Part shown: one piece after another, positions 1-9,258 of the stretch
How the letters are laid out: each line of letters begins with the position of its first letter
Numbering within the stretch: position 1 is the stretch's first letter
Assembly: GCF_039830145.1 (NCBI RefSeq)
Contig: NZ_CP156082.1
Coordinates: 1,816,001 to 1,880,000, forward strand
Direction of reading: 5' to 3'
Length of the DNA stretch: 64,000 bases
From: Croceibacterium sp. TMG7-5b_MA50
Lineage (GTDB): Bacteria > Pseudomonadota > Alphaproteobacteria > Sphingomonadales > Sphingomonadaceae
The notes under the pieces: generated by a model
The model's input: only the letters and a program-made list of their open reading frames with translations
What the model was told of the DNA's origin: nothing
Databases searched by the model: none
Translations under genes and position numbers: made by a program

Positions 1-1278
1 GCGAATGGCGTCATCGTCCAGGCGGACGCGGTCAACCAGACCTTCGATTACAGCGCGCCGACCATAGCTGGTCTGCATCATCTCTGCCCCTCGCGTCGCT
101 GCCGCGATGGCACCTGCAATCTCGGTGGCATCCGTCGTCGCGAGCGCCTGCCGAACTCGCCGGGCGTTCGTCAGCCAATCGCCCAGGCTGTGTGCAACCG
201 CATCTTCGATGTCTGTTGCCGGCAGCCGATAAGCAGCGGGCTCTCCCTCGCGCAGCTGAGAGGCATGGGTGACATAGTAGCGATAGCGCTTGCTGCCCTT
301 CCGGGTGTGGCTGGGCGTCATGCGCCGGTCGAGCGGATCGAACAGGACGCCAGCCAGCAGGCTAGTGGAACGAACATTGTTCGAGCTGTGGCGCGCCACC
401 CGCTTGGCTGCGATCTGCTGCTGGACAGCTTGCCAGAGTGCAGGAGCAACGATCGCTTGGTGCTCACCCGCATGCACCTCATCCTTGCAGGCAATCTGAC
501 CGGCATAGATCGGGTTAGTCAGCAGGGCGAACAGCGAGCCACGCTGGAATGGGACACCGCCGACCGTACGGTCACGCGCGGTACGCTGGCGCGTGCGGTA
601 GCCATCCGCCCGCAACTCTTCGATCAGCGCCCGCCCGCTGCCGAGCACCGCATAGCGGGTGAAGATGTGCCGTACCGTAGCAGCCTCGGCCTCGTCGATG
701 ATGAGCTTGCGTTCCACGACCCGGTAGCCGAGCGGCACCGGACCGCCCATTCACATGCCCTTCTTCTTCGACGCGGCGATCTTGTCGCGGATACGCTCCC
801 CGGTGACCTCGCGCTCGAACTGGGCGAAGGAGAGGAGCACGTTGAGCGTCAGTCGCCCCATGCTGGTGGTCGTGTTGAGCGACTGGGTCACTGACACGAA
901 GCTGGCTTCTCGGGCATCGAGCACGTCGACGATCCTGGCGAAGTCGGCGAGGCTGCGGGTCAGCCGGTCGACCTTGTAGACGACGATGACGTCGACCTTC
1001 CCGGCGGCGACATCCGCCAGCAGCCGCTTGAGCCCGGGCCGCTCCATATTGCCACCGGAGAAGCCGCCATCATCGTAGCAGTCCTTGATCCTGATCCAGC
1101 CCTCATGACGTTGACTGGCGATGTAGGCGGAGCAGGCCTCTCCTTGCGCATCCAGGCTGTTGAACTCCTGCTCAAGCCCTTCCTCGCTCGACTTGCGCGT
1201 GTACACCGCGCAGCGAAGCTGCCGCTGCGCCATTGCGGGCGCGGTTGCGCCGCTCGCCAGAGTGCTGCGCTTAGCCAC
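1..1278 (-). pseudogene. Large serine recombinase, interrupted by an in-frame stop and cut by the window edge
   Basis: The N-terminal part (751-1278) reads as a resolvase catalytic domain: the YTRKSSEE start with its catalytic Ser, then DDGGFSGGNMERPGL, VVYKVDRLTRS and FAQFEREVTGERIRDKIAASKKKGM. A TGA at 751-753 follows directly. The same frame then continues without another stop to base 1, with typical recombinase-domain sequence (MGGPVPLGYRVVERKL, GVPFQRGSLFALLTNPIYAGQI, then RHSSNN and SHTRKGSKRYRYYVT). In intact relatives the residue after KKGM is usually Trp (TGG), so this looks like a single G-to-A nonsense change. The start overlaps the end of the DUF2924 gene. The protein would have cut and rejoined DNA at att sites. 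A sequencing error cannot be ruled out. Confidence 0.85.
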
Positions 1279-1681
1279 GCCCGGTCAGTCCGAAAAAGCG
1301 CGGACCCGACCATGCAGCGCCGGTCACAATGCGAGCGATTGCGGTGAGGGAGCGATAGACGGTCCCTTCCCACTCATAGCCGCCCGGCACCACTGCGACG
1401 CTGATCGTGCGTCCATTCCAGCTGCGCACCAGCTGGGTACCGGGCGTGAGGATCGGAGCGGCGGCCGCCTTGCCTTTCCCGACACGGTCCAGTTGGCGGG
1501 CGTATCGTGCTGGCAATTTGCCGCTGGCTTTCACCTGCAGGGCATAAGCAAGACCCATGCGCATCAGCTCGGGCGAGAGGCGAGGTGCGGGAGCGCCATG
1601 CAGGCGCTCCCACTCAGTGCGGAGGTCGGCGGGCAGCAGGATCGCCAGTCCTGCGAGTTGCGCTTCGAGCCGCAACGTCAC
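1271..1681 (-). CDS. DUF2924 family protein
   Basis: A 136-residue protein with the family look (LPADLRTEWERLHGAPAPRLSPELMRMGLAYALQ near the start, then LTPGTQLVRSWNGRTISV and GGYEWEGTVYRSLTAIARIVTGAAWSGPRFFGL). The C-terminal half is common in proteins encoded just upstream of large serine recombinases in alphaproteobacteria. It probably works with the recombinase, perhaps in DNA binding, but the family has no firm function. Its ATG overlaps the stop of the DUF3489 gene (ATGA at 1678-1681), and its end overlaps the recombinase start by 8 bases, so the three form one translationally coupled unit. This is the only member of the trio that appears intact. Confidence 0.8.
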   Translation of the reverse strand: MTLRLEAQLAGLAILLPADLRTEWERLHGAPAPRLSPELMRMGLAYALQVKASGKLPARYARQLDRVGKGKAAAAPILTPGTQLVRSWNGRTISVAVVPGGYEWEGTVYRSLTAIARIVTGAAWSGPRFFGLTGRG

Positions 1682-2230
1682 GCCGCGCCGGCCAGCGAGT
1701 AGCAGGTCACCTCGTCGCGGGTGCTCTTGGCGATATCGTGGCCCTTCTTGCGTAGGCCGGTCAGCGCAGCTCGGGTAGTGTGAGGCAGCCAGCCAGTCGC
1801 GCCGATCAGCTCCGTTAGCGTGGCGCCTTCGTCGCGGCGGAGCATCGCAAGCACCAGCGCCGCCTTGGTTGTTGCCGGCTTCTGCTCAGGCGGCGTGGTA
1901 GGGACGCGTGTTGGTCGCAGCTGGCGCGTCGTTGACCGCTTCAAGGATGGCCTTGTCTTCGACGGCGCCCATCGGCTCAATGCCGATTGCGGCTCCGCCG
2001 GCATCCGTTATGGTCACACCCCAGTGCTGGTCGCCCTCGCTGCGCCATGCGCGATCTGTTGCAGTTACCTCGATCTCGGCAGCGAGCGCCCGCTTGATCA
2101 GCATCTCGACAGCTTTGCGAATCCGGGGCGTCACGGCGCCGATCGTCTCGGGCGGGGGCAGAAGGCTACCGTCGTCGCGCTGTGAAGCGGTCGAGAGCAG
2201 AATGGCTTGCATATCGGTGAGCTTGGGCAC
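1678..2230 (-). pseudogene. DUF3489 family protein, frameshifted
   Basis: Two overlapping frames together give one DUF3489 protein. The upstream frame carries the N-terminal part (KLTDMQAILLSTASQ, SLLPPPETIG, ALAAEIEVTATDRAW, GVTITDAGGAAIGI) and runs into a TGA at 1886-1888. The other frame supplies the DUF3489 winged-helix-like C-terminus (TKAALVLAMLRRDEGATLTE, LIGATGWLPHTTRAALTGLR, then KKGHDIAK and CYSLAGAA). The frame changes in the linker between about 1886 and 1920. I chose a GTG start at 2230 because AGGAG lies about 6 bases upstream and the protein then begins VPKLTDMQ, as relatives do. It is coupled by ATGA to DUF2924. Function unknown; it accompanies recombinases. Confidence 0.75.
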
Positions 2231-2617
2231 GGGTACTCTCCTGGTGCGAGCAGCACCAGCGCTGCCCTCACCATCCACAGCCCCGTCAGCCAGGCTGATC
2301 GAGGCTTGCCGCTGCCCATTGATTTGGGTCGCGTGCTCCCGAACACCAATGCTCCGATTAGTCGTGAAGTCGAATGGATTTATCCGCCTCGCCCGAGTCA
2401 GCTGGTCATTCGCAAGCTCCGCCCGGTCGCTGCTCAACAGCAAGACCTCATACCGGTTACTTAGCGCAGCTTTGTCGCTGTCCTAAAGCGGTAATTTGTT
2501 CATCGCGACCGTGCATGACGCCAAGCGGCCAATCATTTGCGTTGCAGCCGACTTACCACCCGGTTGCCGGCGCAATCGCCATGAGGTCTCAAGAGAAAGT
2601 GGTGCTGAGGCTTGCAT
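2231..2617. other. Gene-free stretch between the recombinase module and the sugar locus
   Basis: No convincing gene is visible. The DUF3489 frame stays open upstream of its likely GTG start, but the sequence there does not resemble the family. Bases 2484-2540 show weak similarity to the dispersed intergenic repeat seen elsewhere (AAGCGG ... TTGTTCATC and CGGCCAATCATTTGCG). Confidence 0.5.
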
Positions 2618-3280
2618 CTAACGCAACGCGATGTTGATGGCCACTGAGCGTCGGATACCTGAAGACCGGAACGGGTAGACACAGTGCAGCATCCATGATG
2701 GCCATAGGTAGAAGTCTCCGACCGCAGGCTTAACGGTGAAGAGGTTGCGGACACCCACTGCCGTTCTGCTGTCGATGAACTGAAGGCAGCCCGCTGTATT
2801 CTGGCGCGCCTTGTCTGCCTCAAACTCGGCCGGATAATCCTCCGGCAGAGCGAGGAAGCCGACGCTGCTAAACACACAGCCCTGATGATAGTGGACGGGA
2901 TTGTAATCTCCGGCCACCATGTCGTTGATCCAGGCTTCCTTGATCTCGATCGAAAGCCTGGTGTTCTTCAGTTCGTCGGTATGCTTGTATTCGCTGAAAT
3001 GCAGCAGGGCGTTCTCGCAACGATAGGTGAAGGTCCGAGCTAGGTCATGGATGAAGTCTGAGATGACGCTGGCATCCTTGACCAAGTCGGTGATCTGCAA
3101 CTCGGAGCTGACCACGCCGGCCAGGTTGCGGGACCAATCCCGCCGCCTGACCTCGTCGGGATCGCTCCTGATCGCATCAGCGTGCGCGTTCAGCGTCTCC
3201 ACCAGTTCATCGCTCATGCGCGCCTTGAGGATGGATGGGCTGAACGGCGCCACGATGCGCATGTCGTGATCAGCACTCAT
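2618..3280 (-). CDS. Putative 2-oxoglutarate/Fe(II)-dependent oxygenase
   Basis: A 220-residue soluble protein. The central NPVHYHQG segment (His130/His132), a later His199 in WMLHCVYPF and Arg210/211 in SSGIRRSVAIN fit the metal-binding and 2OG-binding pattern of the putative 2OG-Fe(II) oxygenase family (TIGR02466/PF13759 type). Substrate unknown. It lies 54 bases downstream of the TonB receptor on the same strand and is probably cotranscribed. Such oxygenases are often encoded beside TonB receptors in Caulobacter and sphingomonads. The start is uncertain: the ATG at 3280 has no clear ribosome site, and an internal ATG at 3262 is an alternative. No signal peptide, so cytoplasmic. Confidence 0.75.
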   Translation of the reverse strand: MSADHDMRIVAPFSPSILKARMSDELVETLNAHADAIRSDPDEVRRRDWSRNLAGVVSSELQITDLVKDASVISDFIHDLARTFTYRCENALLHFSEYKHTDELKNTRLSIEIKEAWINDMVAGDYNPVHYHQGCVFSSVGFLALPEDYPAEFEADKARQNTAGCLQFIDSRTAVGVRNLFTVKPAVGDFYLWPSWMLHCVYPFRSSGIRRSVAINIALR

Positions 3281-3334
3281 GCGATGACCCGCGATAATGT
3301 GAACGGGCGCATGGAATCACCGGCTTCGGCCGCA

Positions 3335-6295
3335 TCAGAAGTCCCGCCGCACCGTGAGCCAGAAGGATCGTGGAGCGTTCCGCTTCAGCAGAAAAGCCGA
3401 TTCCGGAAGCTGCGCCACCACGTCGTAGAGCTGCACATTTGCCGGCAGATCGCGGCTGATCACCGGATCGTAGGCGGAGATGTATTGGGTATCCATGACG
3501 TTGCGCACATCGAGCGTGATCAGCGTGTTCTCGAGGCCGAGGAACTGGACCGATAGGTCCAAATTGTCCTGTTCCGGCAGGTATCTTGTATCCAGCGTAT
3601 TCGCGTTCAGCTTGCGCCGGTCCATGAACCGGTGGCGCGCATTGAAGCGGAAGTCTCCAGCGCGCAATGACAGCACGTTGCTGATGGTCCATTTCGGCGA
3701 TCGGGCCAGGATCCCGGAATCGATCCGCAACACGTCGTCATCCGGGCCGAGGCCATTGGCGCCGGTGTTCAGCCAGTTGTAGGTCTCGACCGTGCGGCCG
3801 TTCAGATAAGTGACCGACGGACTCCAGTCGAGCCAGCTCTGGACCCGGACCTTGGCCCATGCCTCGACGCCGCGAGTGTAATAGGTGTTGAAGTTGTCGG
3901 GCAGCAGATAGACGGATACGTTGTCCCGGTCGATCGCGGTCGGGTAATCATTCACCGCGAAGTCCTGCTTGAAGTAGGTGACCGCGCCGTTGATCCACGG
4001 CTCCGCAAAAGTATACGAAATCTCGTACCCCTTCACGTAAGCGGTCGGGCCGAGCGGCCGCGCGAGCGTCGCTTCGGTCGAATAGCGATTGATGATGCCT
4101 GCCGCCGGCTGCTTGCCGTCGGTGTAGCGCACGTAGATCTTGTGCCGCTCGCTGAAGTTCAGGCCGGCGGAGACGCTATAGTTGAAATTGTTCACGCTGC
4201 GGCTTGCCTGGATGGACTTGTTCGCGGCAAGCACCGGATACAGATTGTCGTAGACGGTCAGCGGATTGCCATCGAGGCCGCCGTTTGCCAGCGAGCCTGC
4301 ACCCGGGTTCCTGGTGTCGTAAGTGTCGGAGGACGTTTCGGCGCTGACGTGCTGGTACTTGATGCTCGCATTGAAATCGAGGAGGGGAATGGGCGCCCAG
4401 AACACGCCCGCATAGGGCGACACCTCCATGATCCGCGCCCGTTGCCGCACGGTCGTGAACAGGCCGCTGCCATAGCTGCCCCAACCACCTTCACCGGTGA
4501 GCTGGTAAGTCGTCCCCGTTGCGGTGACGTAGCGGACGTCGAGGTTGCGCACCTGCCCATCGGCCCATGGCGCCACGCCAAGCCCGTTTGCCCAGTTGTC
4601 ATTCACCTGCCGCGAATGGGCCAGGTACACGCCGCCGTTCACGCCGAAATTGTCCGACCGGTAATTGGCGGTGAAATTGGCCATGTAGTCCTGTGACGAC
4701 CGGTAATTGTCTTCCGATCGGGTCAGCAGCACCAAATCGCTGGTCGAGGTCGCGTTCGGGACGATGCCGGAGTTAAAGGAGCCGTCCGCACTGGGGATCG
4801 TGGCGGTCACCAGCCCGCCCCGGACATCGACATCCCGGTTGGGCAGCGTGTTCGCGACGAGACACAGGCTGCTGTTCTGGAACGTTGTCGCGGTCACCCG
4901 CGGACATGCACTGCCGGTCCGGTAATTGGTGCCGAGCTGTGAACCGGCAACGTTGTTGGCGACCCGCGCGACCAGGCCGCCATCCGGGCCGTAAAACTCG
5001 TAATATCCGGGGGTGCGGTCCAGGTTGTTGACGTTCAGGCCGAACCGCTCGCGCGTGGCGCCGGCCGAGCCAAGCGATTGGAGCGCCTGCGGCTTATACG
5101 ACTGACCGCGATAGCGCGACTTCTGGGCCCGCATTGTCGCACCGAAGGACCAGCCATTGTCCGTCGCATGATCCCAGCGCAGCCATGCGGCATCCTGGCG
5201 GTAGCGGTAGCCGTCCGTGGGATCGAGCTCATGCGTGCCGGGGCTAAAGAAGTTCGGGACGGTCTGCTTCCCGTCGATCATGAACAGGTTCACATCACGC
5301 GGGAAGCCGGGGATTTCCCCGCCGCCCTCGTAGCCATAGGCCGGCTGCTGGAAGGTGGTCAGTTCGGCGTTGGTGTCGTCCAGGTGCTTGAACGACAGGC
5401 TCAGCGTCCCGCTACCGTTCCCGGCCGTATAATCGTGGAAGGCGTTGATCCGGAACTGGCCGCCCTTGTTCAGATTGTAACCGGGATCGACCTGCCCGTT
5501 GGAGGTGCGATAGAAACCGCTGACCCCGATGCCGGCGTCCCCTGCCTCGTTGACGAAGCCCAGCCGGGCGTCGAGCTGCCGCCAAGATAGGTGCAGGTCC
5601 TCGCCCTCGAATCCGATCCTGGCCTGGACCGCCCCGCCCGGCTCGACCCGACCAGTGAGATAATTGAACGTGGCTCCGATCGATGTGGTCACCGCAGTGG
5701 CGGACGACCCACCACGGACGGATTCGACCCGATCTGTGGAGATATCCGCGCGATAGAAATAGCCGTCCTGAAAGCCGCTGAACTTGAAGGGCACCACCGG
5801 TAGGCCGTCCTCAAGAATAGTGGTCCAGAAATAGCCGGAGGTGTTGGCACCGGTGCCGATCGTCATGCCACGCGTAAAGACTTCATTGCGGGCGACACCG
5901 TCATTGCTCTCGACCACCACGCCCGGCATATCGCGCAACATGTCATCTGCGCTGATCGGCGTGAACTTGGACATGTCGTCCTCATCGAGGACGGAATAGG
6001 ACACGTTTGCCTCGCGGGCCTCGGTGCTGGCGCCCACGCCGGTGACGATGATCTCGCTCATCACCGCATTCTCGTCCGCAGCGGGCGCTTGCCCCTGAGC
6101 GGGCTGTGGCGGAACATCTGCCTGCGGTGGGAGGGGCGGGCGTGGCGAGGCGGTTTGTGCGGTTGCTTGCGGAGCCTCCTGCGCCTGTGCTGACGCAGCC
6201 ATCGCTGCAACAGACGCGGTCGACATCAGCAGCAACCCCGCTCTGCCGATCGGCACGGCAGTGGACAGCAGGTCGCAGCGACGCATCATGATCAT
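3335..6295 (-). CDS. TonB-dependent outer-membrane receptor (glycan uptake)
   Basis: About 986 residues. The start at 6295 (MIMMRRCDLL) follows GGAGAGGATTGGGGA and gives a clean signal peptide ending near AQAQ-EAPQ (about residue 39). A Pro/Gln-rich linker leads to a TonB-box-like EIIVTG and the plug domain (SYSVLDEDDMSKFTP, ADDMLRDMPGVVVES, DRVESVRGGSSA). The remainder is a beta-barrel with many aromatic-ended strands and a terminal Phe (VRRDF). It should import a sugar ligand using the TonB/proton-motive system. Two palindromic operator-like sites lie upstream, so it probably belongs to the LacI regulon. The substrate cannot be read from the sequence. Confidence 0.92.
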   Translation of the reverse strand: MIMMRRCDLLSTAVPIGRAGLLLMSTASVAAMAASAQAQEAPQATAQTASPRPPLPPQADVPPQPAQGQAPAADENAVMSEIIVTGVGASTEAREANVSYSVLDEDDMSKFTPISADDMLRDMPGVVVESNDGVARNEVFTRGMTIGTGANTSGYFWTTILEDGLPVVPFKFSGFQDGYFYRADISTDRVESVRGGSSATAVTTSIGATFNYLTGRVEPGGAVQARIGFEGEDLHLSWRQLDARLGFVNEAGDAGIGVSGFYRTSNGQVDPGYNLNKGGQFRINAFHDYTAGNGSGTLSLSFKHLDDTNAELTTFQQPAYGYEGGGEIPGFPRDVNLFMIDGKQTVPNFFSPGTHELDPTDGYRYRQDAAWLRWDHATDNGWSFGATMRAQKSRYRGQSYKPQALQSLGSAGATRERFGLNVNNLDRTPGYYEFYGPDGGLVARVANNVAGSQLGTNYRTGSACPRVTATTFQNSSLCLVANTLPNRDVDVRGGLVTATIPSADGSFNSGIVPNATSTSDLVLLTRSEDNYRSSQDYMANFTANYRSDNFGVNGGVYLAHSRQVNDNWANGLGVAPWADGQVRNLDVRYVTATGTTYQLTGEGGWGSYGSGLFTTVRQRARIMEVSPYAGVFWAPIPLLDFNASIKYQHVSAETSSDTYDTRNPGAGSLANGGLDGNPLTVYDNLYPVLAANKSIQASRSVNNFNYSVSAGLNFSERHKIYVRYTDGKQPAAGIINRYSTEATLARPLGPTAYVKGYEISYTFAEPWINGAVTYFKQDFAVNDYPTAIDRDNVSVYLLPDNFNTYYTRGVEAWAKVRVQSWLDWSPSVTYLNGRTVETYNWLNTGANGLGPDDDVLRIDSGILARSPKWTISNVLSLRAGDFRFNARHRFMDRRKLNANTLDTRYLPEQDNLDLSVQFLGLENTLITLDVRNVMDTQYISAYDPVISRDLPANVQLYDVVAQLPESAFLLKRNAPRSFWLTVRRDF

Positions 6296-6369
6296 TTCCC
6301 CAATCCTCTCCTGAACCCTGCTCGTTGGCAGACGCAATTGACCGCGTTCGACGTTTCGACTCACGTTTG

Positions 6370-6385
6370 TGGTATCGATATCTGA
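6370..6385. promoter_or_regulatory. LacI-type operator candidate upstream of the TonB receptor
   Basis: TGGTATCGATATCTGA has the symmetrical core TATCGATA and lies 75-90 bases upstream of the receptor start. It matches the motif at the other control regions of the locus. Confidence 0.6.
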
Positions 6386-6525
6386 TTAGCATCCAAGCGC
6401 AAGCGAGAAACGACGTTTCGACGTCTGAAGCAGACTGCTCATCAAAGCGGCGAGAGGTGCATTGATCAACCAGATCGCGTGACAGAGAGGCGCTTGCATG
6501 TTGTGAAAGTTTGCCGCGGCCCAAA

Positions 6526-6539
6526 TGATACCGATAACG
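6526..6539. promoter_or_regulatory. Second LacI-type operator candidate upstream of the TonB receptor
   Basis: TGATACCGATAACG reads CGTTATCGGTATCA on the other strand, one base off the locus consensus. It lies about 150 bases from the first site, a spacing at which LacI-family dimers or tetramers can act together. Confidence 0.5.
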
Positions 6540-6797
6540 CCAGGCTCCAGCTCTCAGCGCTCAAGTTCATTGCTCAAGGATGTGCGATGGCGATCCGCGT
6601 CGTGGGCCTGCATGCCGGAGGGGCTCCGCTCTGCGTGAAGCGCGGGCGATAAGGCGTCCATTCAGGTCACGGCAGACGCCTGATTGAATCGAAATAGGCG
6701 AGCCGGCTCGTGCGCACATGTTCGCGGCTCAAGCCCTGCTGCGCGTCTCGGCCACTCACGCTTGAGCTCCCGCCTCGCGAGGGTGCAAACGCTAGCG

Positions 6798-7601
6798 CTA
6801 CTTTATCGGCTGTGTGATCAGGCAGCTGCTGCCTTCGGCGAACCGCACAGCCGCGATTGTCGGCGCCAGCGCGCAGCTGCCCGGCTGGACCTGCTCGCCC
6901 TCCACCATGGCCGCGCCCTCGCGAGGGATGACCAGCAGCGGGCCTGAATAGCGCGCAGCGGTCGCCGCATCGGGCTGACCATCTACCCGGTCCAGCCGGA
7001 AATGCGGGCCATCGACCAGCGCCACGTCGCCGCTGTCCGGCAGGTGGCGGCGGTTGGCCGGATCGTGCACGCCGGCCTGCGACACCGCCACGCCATCGTC
7101 CAAGTGCAGTTCGCGCGGGCGGCCGTAATCGTAGAGGCGGTAGGTGATGTCGCTGTTTTGCTGGATCTCGATGATCGACACCCCGCCGCCGATGGCGTGG
7201 ACGGTGTTGGCGGGGATGTAGAAGAAGTCGCCCGGCTTCACCCGGTGCCAGATCATCAGCTGCTCGATCGAGCCATCCTCCGATGCGGCGCGCAGTTCCT
7301 CCGCCCCCAGCTGGTGGTTGAAGCCGATGCCCAGCGTCGCGCCTTCATCGGCGTCGATCACCAGCCAGCATTCCTCCTTGCCCTGCTTGCCGAGGCCCAT
7401 GCCCTCCGTCTGCGTGTCGGAGGGATGCACCTGGATCGACAGCTTCTCGCTCGCGAAGATGTACTTCACCAGCAGCTGCGGCAGCTGCTCGGGCGGCTCG
7501 AACCAGATCTCGCCGATGCGCTTGCCGTCGGGTGCCGCGAACGGGGTGGGCAGCGTGTCCATGCCCCAGGGCTTCTCGACCATCTTCGTCGGCAGCAGCA
7601 T
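6798..7601 (-). CDS. manA: Mannose-6-phosphate isomerase, class I
   Basis: 267 residues, the short form of type I phosphomannose isomerase. It interconverts mannose-6-P and fructose-6-P in the cytoplasm. Zinc-site motifs are visible: QVHP (57-60), KEECW (75-79) and NTVHAIG (His135), followed by YRLYDYGR. I start at 7601 (MLLPTKMVEKPWG) rather than the upstream ATG, because AAGGGAC lies 7-8 bases before it and the conserved part begins with KPWG. It is 170 bases downstream of a beta-hydrolase gene on the same strand. Within this locus it suggests that mannose or fructose units enter central metabolism. Confidence 0.9.
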   Translation of the reverse strand: MLLPTKMVEKPWGMDTLPTPFAAPDGKRIGEIWFEPPEQLPQLLVKYIFASEKLSIQVHPSDTQTEGMGLGKQGKEECWLVIDADEGATLGIGFNHQLGAEELRAASEDGSIEQLMIWHRVKPGDFFYIPANTVHAIGGGVSIIEIQQNSDITYRLYDYGRPRELHLDDGVAVSQAGVHDPANRRHLPDSGDVALVDGPHFRLDRVDGQPDAATAARYSGPLLVIPREGAAMVEGEQVQPGSCALAPTIAAVRFAEGSSCLITQPIK

Positions 7602-7610
7602 CGATAACGT
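7597..7610. promoter_or_regulatory. Operator-like site overlapping the manA start
   Basis: A CATCGATAACG core overlaps the manA start codon and ribosome site. It is a weaker match to the locus palindrome (TATCGATA core degenerate by one base). A bound repressor here would block the gene directly. Position and similarity are seen; function is inferred. Confidence 0.35.
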
Positions 7611-7773
7611 CCCTTGTATGCCCATCCCGCGTACTGGGTGCTCGAACCCGCTTGGTGTCGGGTCGGCGCTGGAGCGCGCGTTCTCGGGTTGCTTGCTATT
7701 TCCGCGAAGTCCTCATCATCGTTGAAAGCTCCGGGTGGAACCCGAGGCACGACGATGAGCTCTTCGGATGTGG

Positions 7774-9240
7774 TTAGCGGATTATGAGGTCGGACACCGC
7801 GCCCGAGACCTCCAAATTCGCCTGCTCCGGAGTACGGACCTGCGTTCCGTCGATGGCAAGATTTTCGATGAGAACGTTGCGAACCGCCGTCTCATCTGAA
7901 AGGCCGCGCAGGATGGACATGCTCGGCATGCCCTTGCCGGTGTAGCGCACGTTGCGGATCGTCACGCCATCGATCCCACGGCCTGGCGCCTTGTTGTAGC
8001 GCTGGTTGTTGCCCGCCACGATGTTGATCAGCTTGCCTTCCTCAATCCGGTCCACCCGAATGTCGTTGAAGGTGATGTTGCGGATCAGAGTGGAATCGCC
8101 GGAGAAGATAGCCATGGCCCCCTCCCAGTCCGGGTCGTCTTCATCCAGGTTCGCGATGTCGATGTTCTGGAAGGTGACATCTCGGATCGTGCGCGGATCT
8201 GCATTGTCGCCGAAGTGGCCGATGTAGAGCGCGTGCGCCACATCGACCCACAGGCGCAAGTCGCGCACATTGATGTCGAACGTGTCGCCGGGAGGGTTCG
8301 GATCCGCGATCCCGGTCCGCGCCGCGCGCTCCCGGCACAGCGGACAGTCTGCGACCGAGTAGACCACCACTGCATCATCGGACACACGAAGATAGCCCCC
8401 GTCCACCGTGACATGCCGCGAGGTCGAGATGTTGATGCCGTCGGACCACTTTCCGGACGTGAACCCCGTGATGTCGGCGACCTCGACATTCTCGGAATTG
8501 CGAATGTTGATGACCCGCGCCGCCGGCATCCTGTCAGAGTTCACGAGGATCAGATCGCTGATCCGGATGTTCTCTGCTCGCTCCAAGTCGATCGCCTGAC
8601 CCGGATCCCATAGCATGCCCCTGCCCGCGATTGTCACGTCCCGGACATTGTCCAGGCGGAAGGCCCCGCGCATGACCGCGCCGCCTTCCATGTAGATCGT
8701 GTCGCCCGAGTTCACCGGAAAGGTATCGCTTCCTTCCGGCGGCACGTGTTGGCCGGGTCCGAAGTAGCGAACGTTCTCGCCCTCCGGCCGAGCCGCCGGC
8801 AAGGAACCGGCGAGAATGTGCAGATTGTGGAGGCGATCGTCATCGAACTGTAGGGAGAAGCTCTCGGGCTTGGTCAGTCTGAACCGCAGCACATTGCCGA
8901 ATCGCTCTGGAGTGATCTCGCTGGAGAGCGGCGCAACGCTGACTTGAGTGAAGGTGCCATTGTTCACCAGCACCTCTACATCGACCTCTCCTTCAAAGTC
9001 GAAATAAACCATAGAGGCGTTCTGCTTCGTGTCGGTGTCAACACGCACGCTATATTCATAAAGGTCCTGCCATGGTTCTCCCGGCTGACGGACGCGAACT
9101 GTGTAAGCGTCGTTATGGGCCGAGTAGAGCAGTTCCCGCGCCACCGGGTACACCCGCAGTTCGCTATCGGACTGCGCGCTAGCCGTCGTCGTCAGGCCAC
9201 AAGCGATTGGCGCCAAGATGCCAAGGTACCTGCTCTTCAT
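7774..9240 (-). CDS. GH49-like (clan GH-N) parallel beta-helix glycoside hydrolase A
   Basis: 488 residues with a signal peptide (MKSRYLGILAPIACGLTTTASAQ). Residues about 25-150 form an N-terminal beta-sandwich (YTVRVRQPG, WQDLYEYSVRVDTDTK, LHNLHILAG). Residues 150-488 are short beta-helix rungs with repeated NIRNSENVEV-type turns. This two-domain layout is that of GH49 dextranases and their relatives; GH28 is the related family. Candidate acidic residues are in SDGIN (266-270) and SDDAV (287-291). A CPLC insertion (299-302) is unusual. It is paralogous to the gene at 17769. The ATG at 9240 was chosen; a GTG at 9246 sits closer to the AGGGAAG ribosome site and is possible. It lies 18 bases after GH43, in one operon. 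Substrate unknown. Confidence 0.8.
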   Translation of the reverse strand: MKSRYLGILAPIACGLTTTASAQSDSELRVYPVARELLYSAHNDAYTVRVRQPGEPWQDLYEYSVRVDTDTKQNASMVYFDFEGEVDVEVLVNNGTFTQVSVAPLSSEITPERFGNVLRFRLTKPESFSLQFDDDRLHNLHILAGSLPAARPEGENVRYFGPGQHVPPEGSDTFPVNSGDTIYMEGGAVMRGAFRLDNVRDVTIAGRGMLWDPGQAIDLERAENIRISDLILVNSDRMPAARVINIRNSENVEVADITGFTSGKWSDGINISTSRHVTVDGGYLRVSDDAVVVYSVADCPLCRERAARTGIADPNPPGDTFDINVRDLRLWVDVAHALYIGHFGDNADPRTIRDVTFQNIDIANLDEDDPDWEGAMAIFSGDSTLIRNITFNDIRVDRIEEGKLINIVAGNNQRYNKAPGRGIDGVTIRNVRYTGKGMPSMSILRGLSDETAVRNVLIENLAIDGTQVRTPEQANLEVSGAVSDLIIR

Positions 9241-9258
9241 GATCACTTCTTCCCTGAG

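Larger units (their letters stand above)
6296..6797. other. Intergenic control region of the first TonB receptor
   Basis: No gene is seen in this 500-base stretch. It holds the leader of the TonB receptor gene and two matches to the locus-wide palindrome (listed separately). The part next to manA shows nothing recognisable. Confidence 0.6.

Noticed and set aside
190-894. 234-residue + strand ORF
   Set aside because: It is the antisense shadow of the recombinase frame; the minus-strand translation has clear conserved recombinase motifs and this one has none.
7728-7748. Hairpin between the GH49-like gene and manA as a terminator
   Set aside because: The stem is short with a bulge and no T-run follows on the minus strand.
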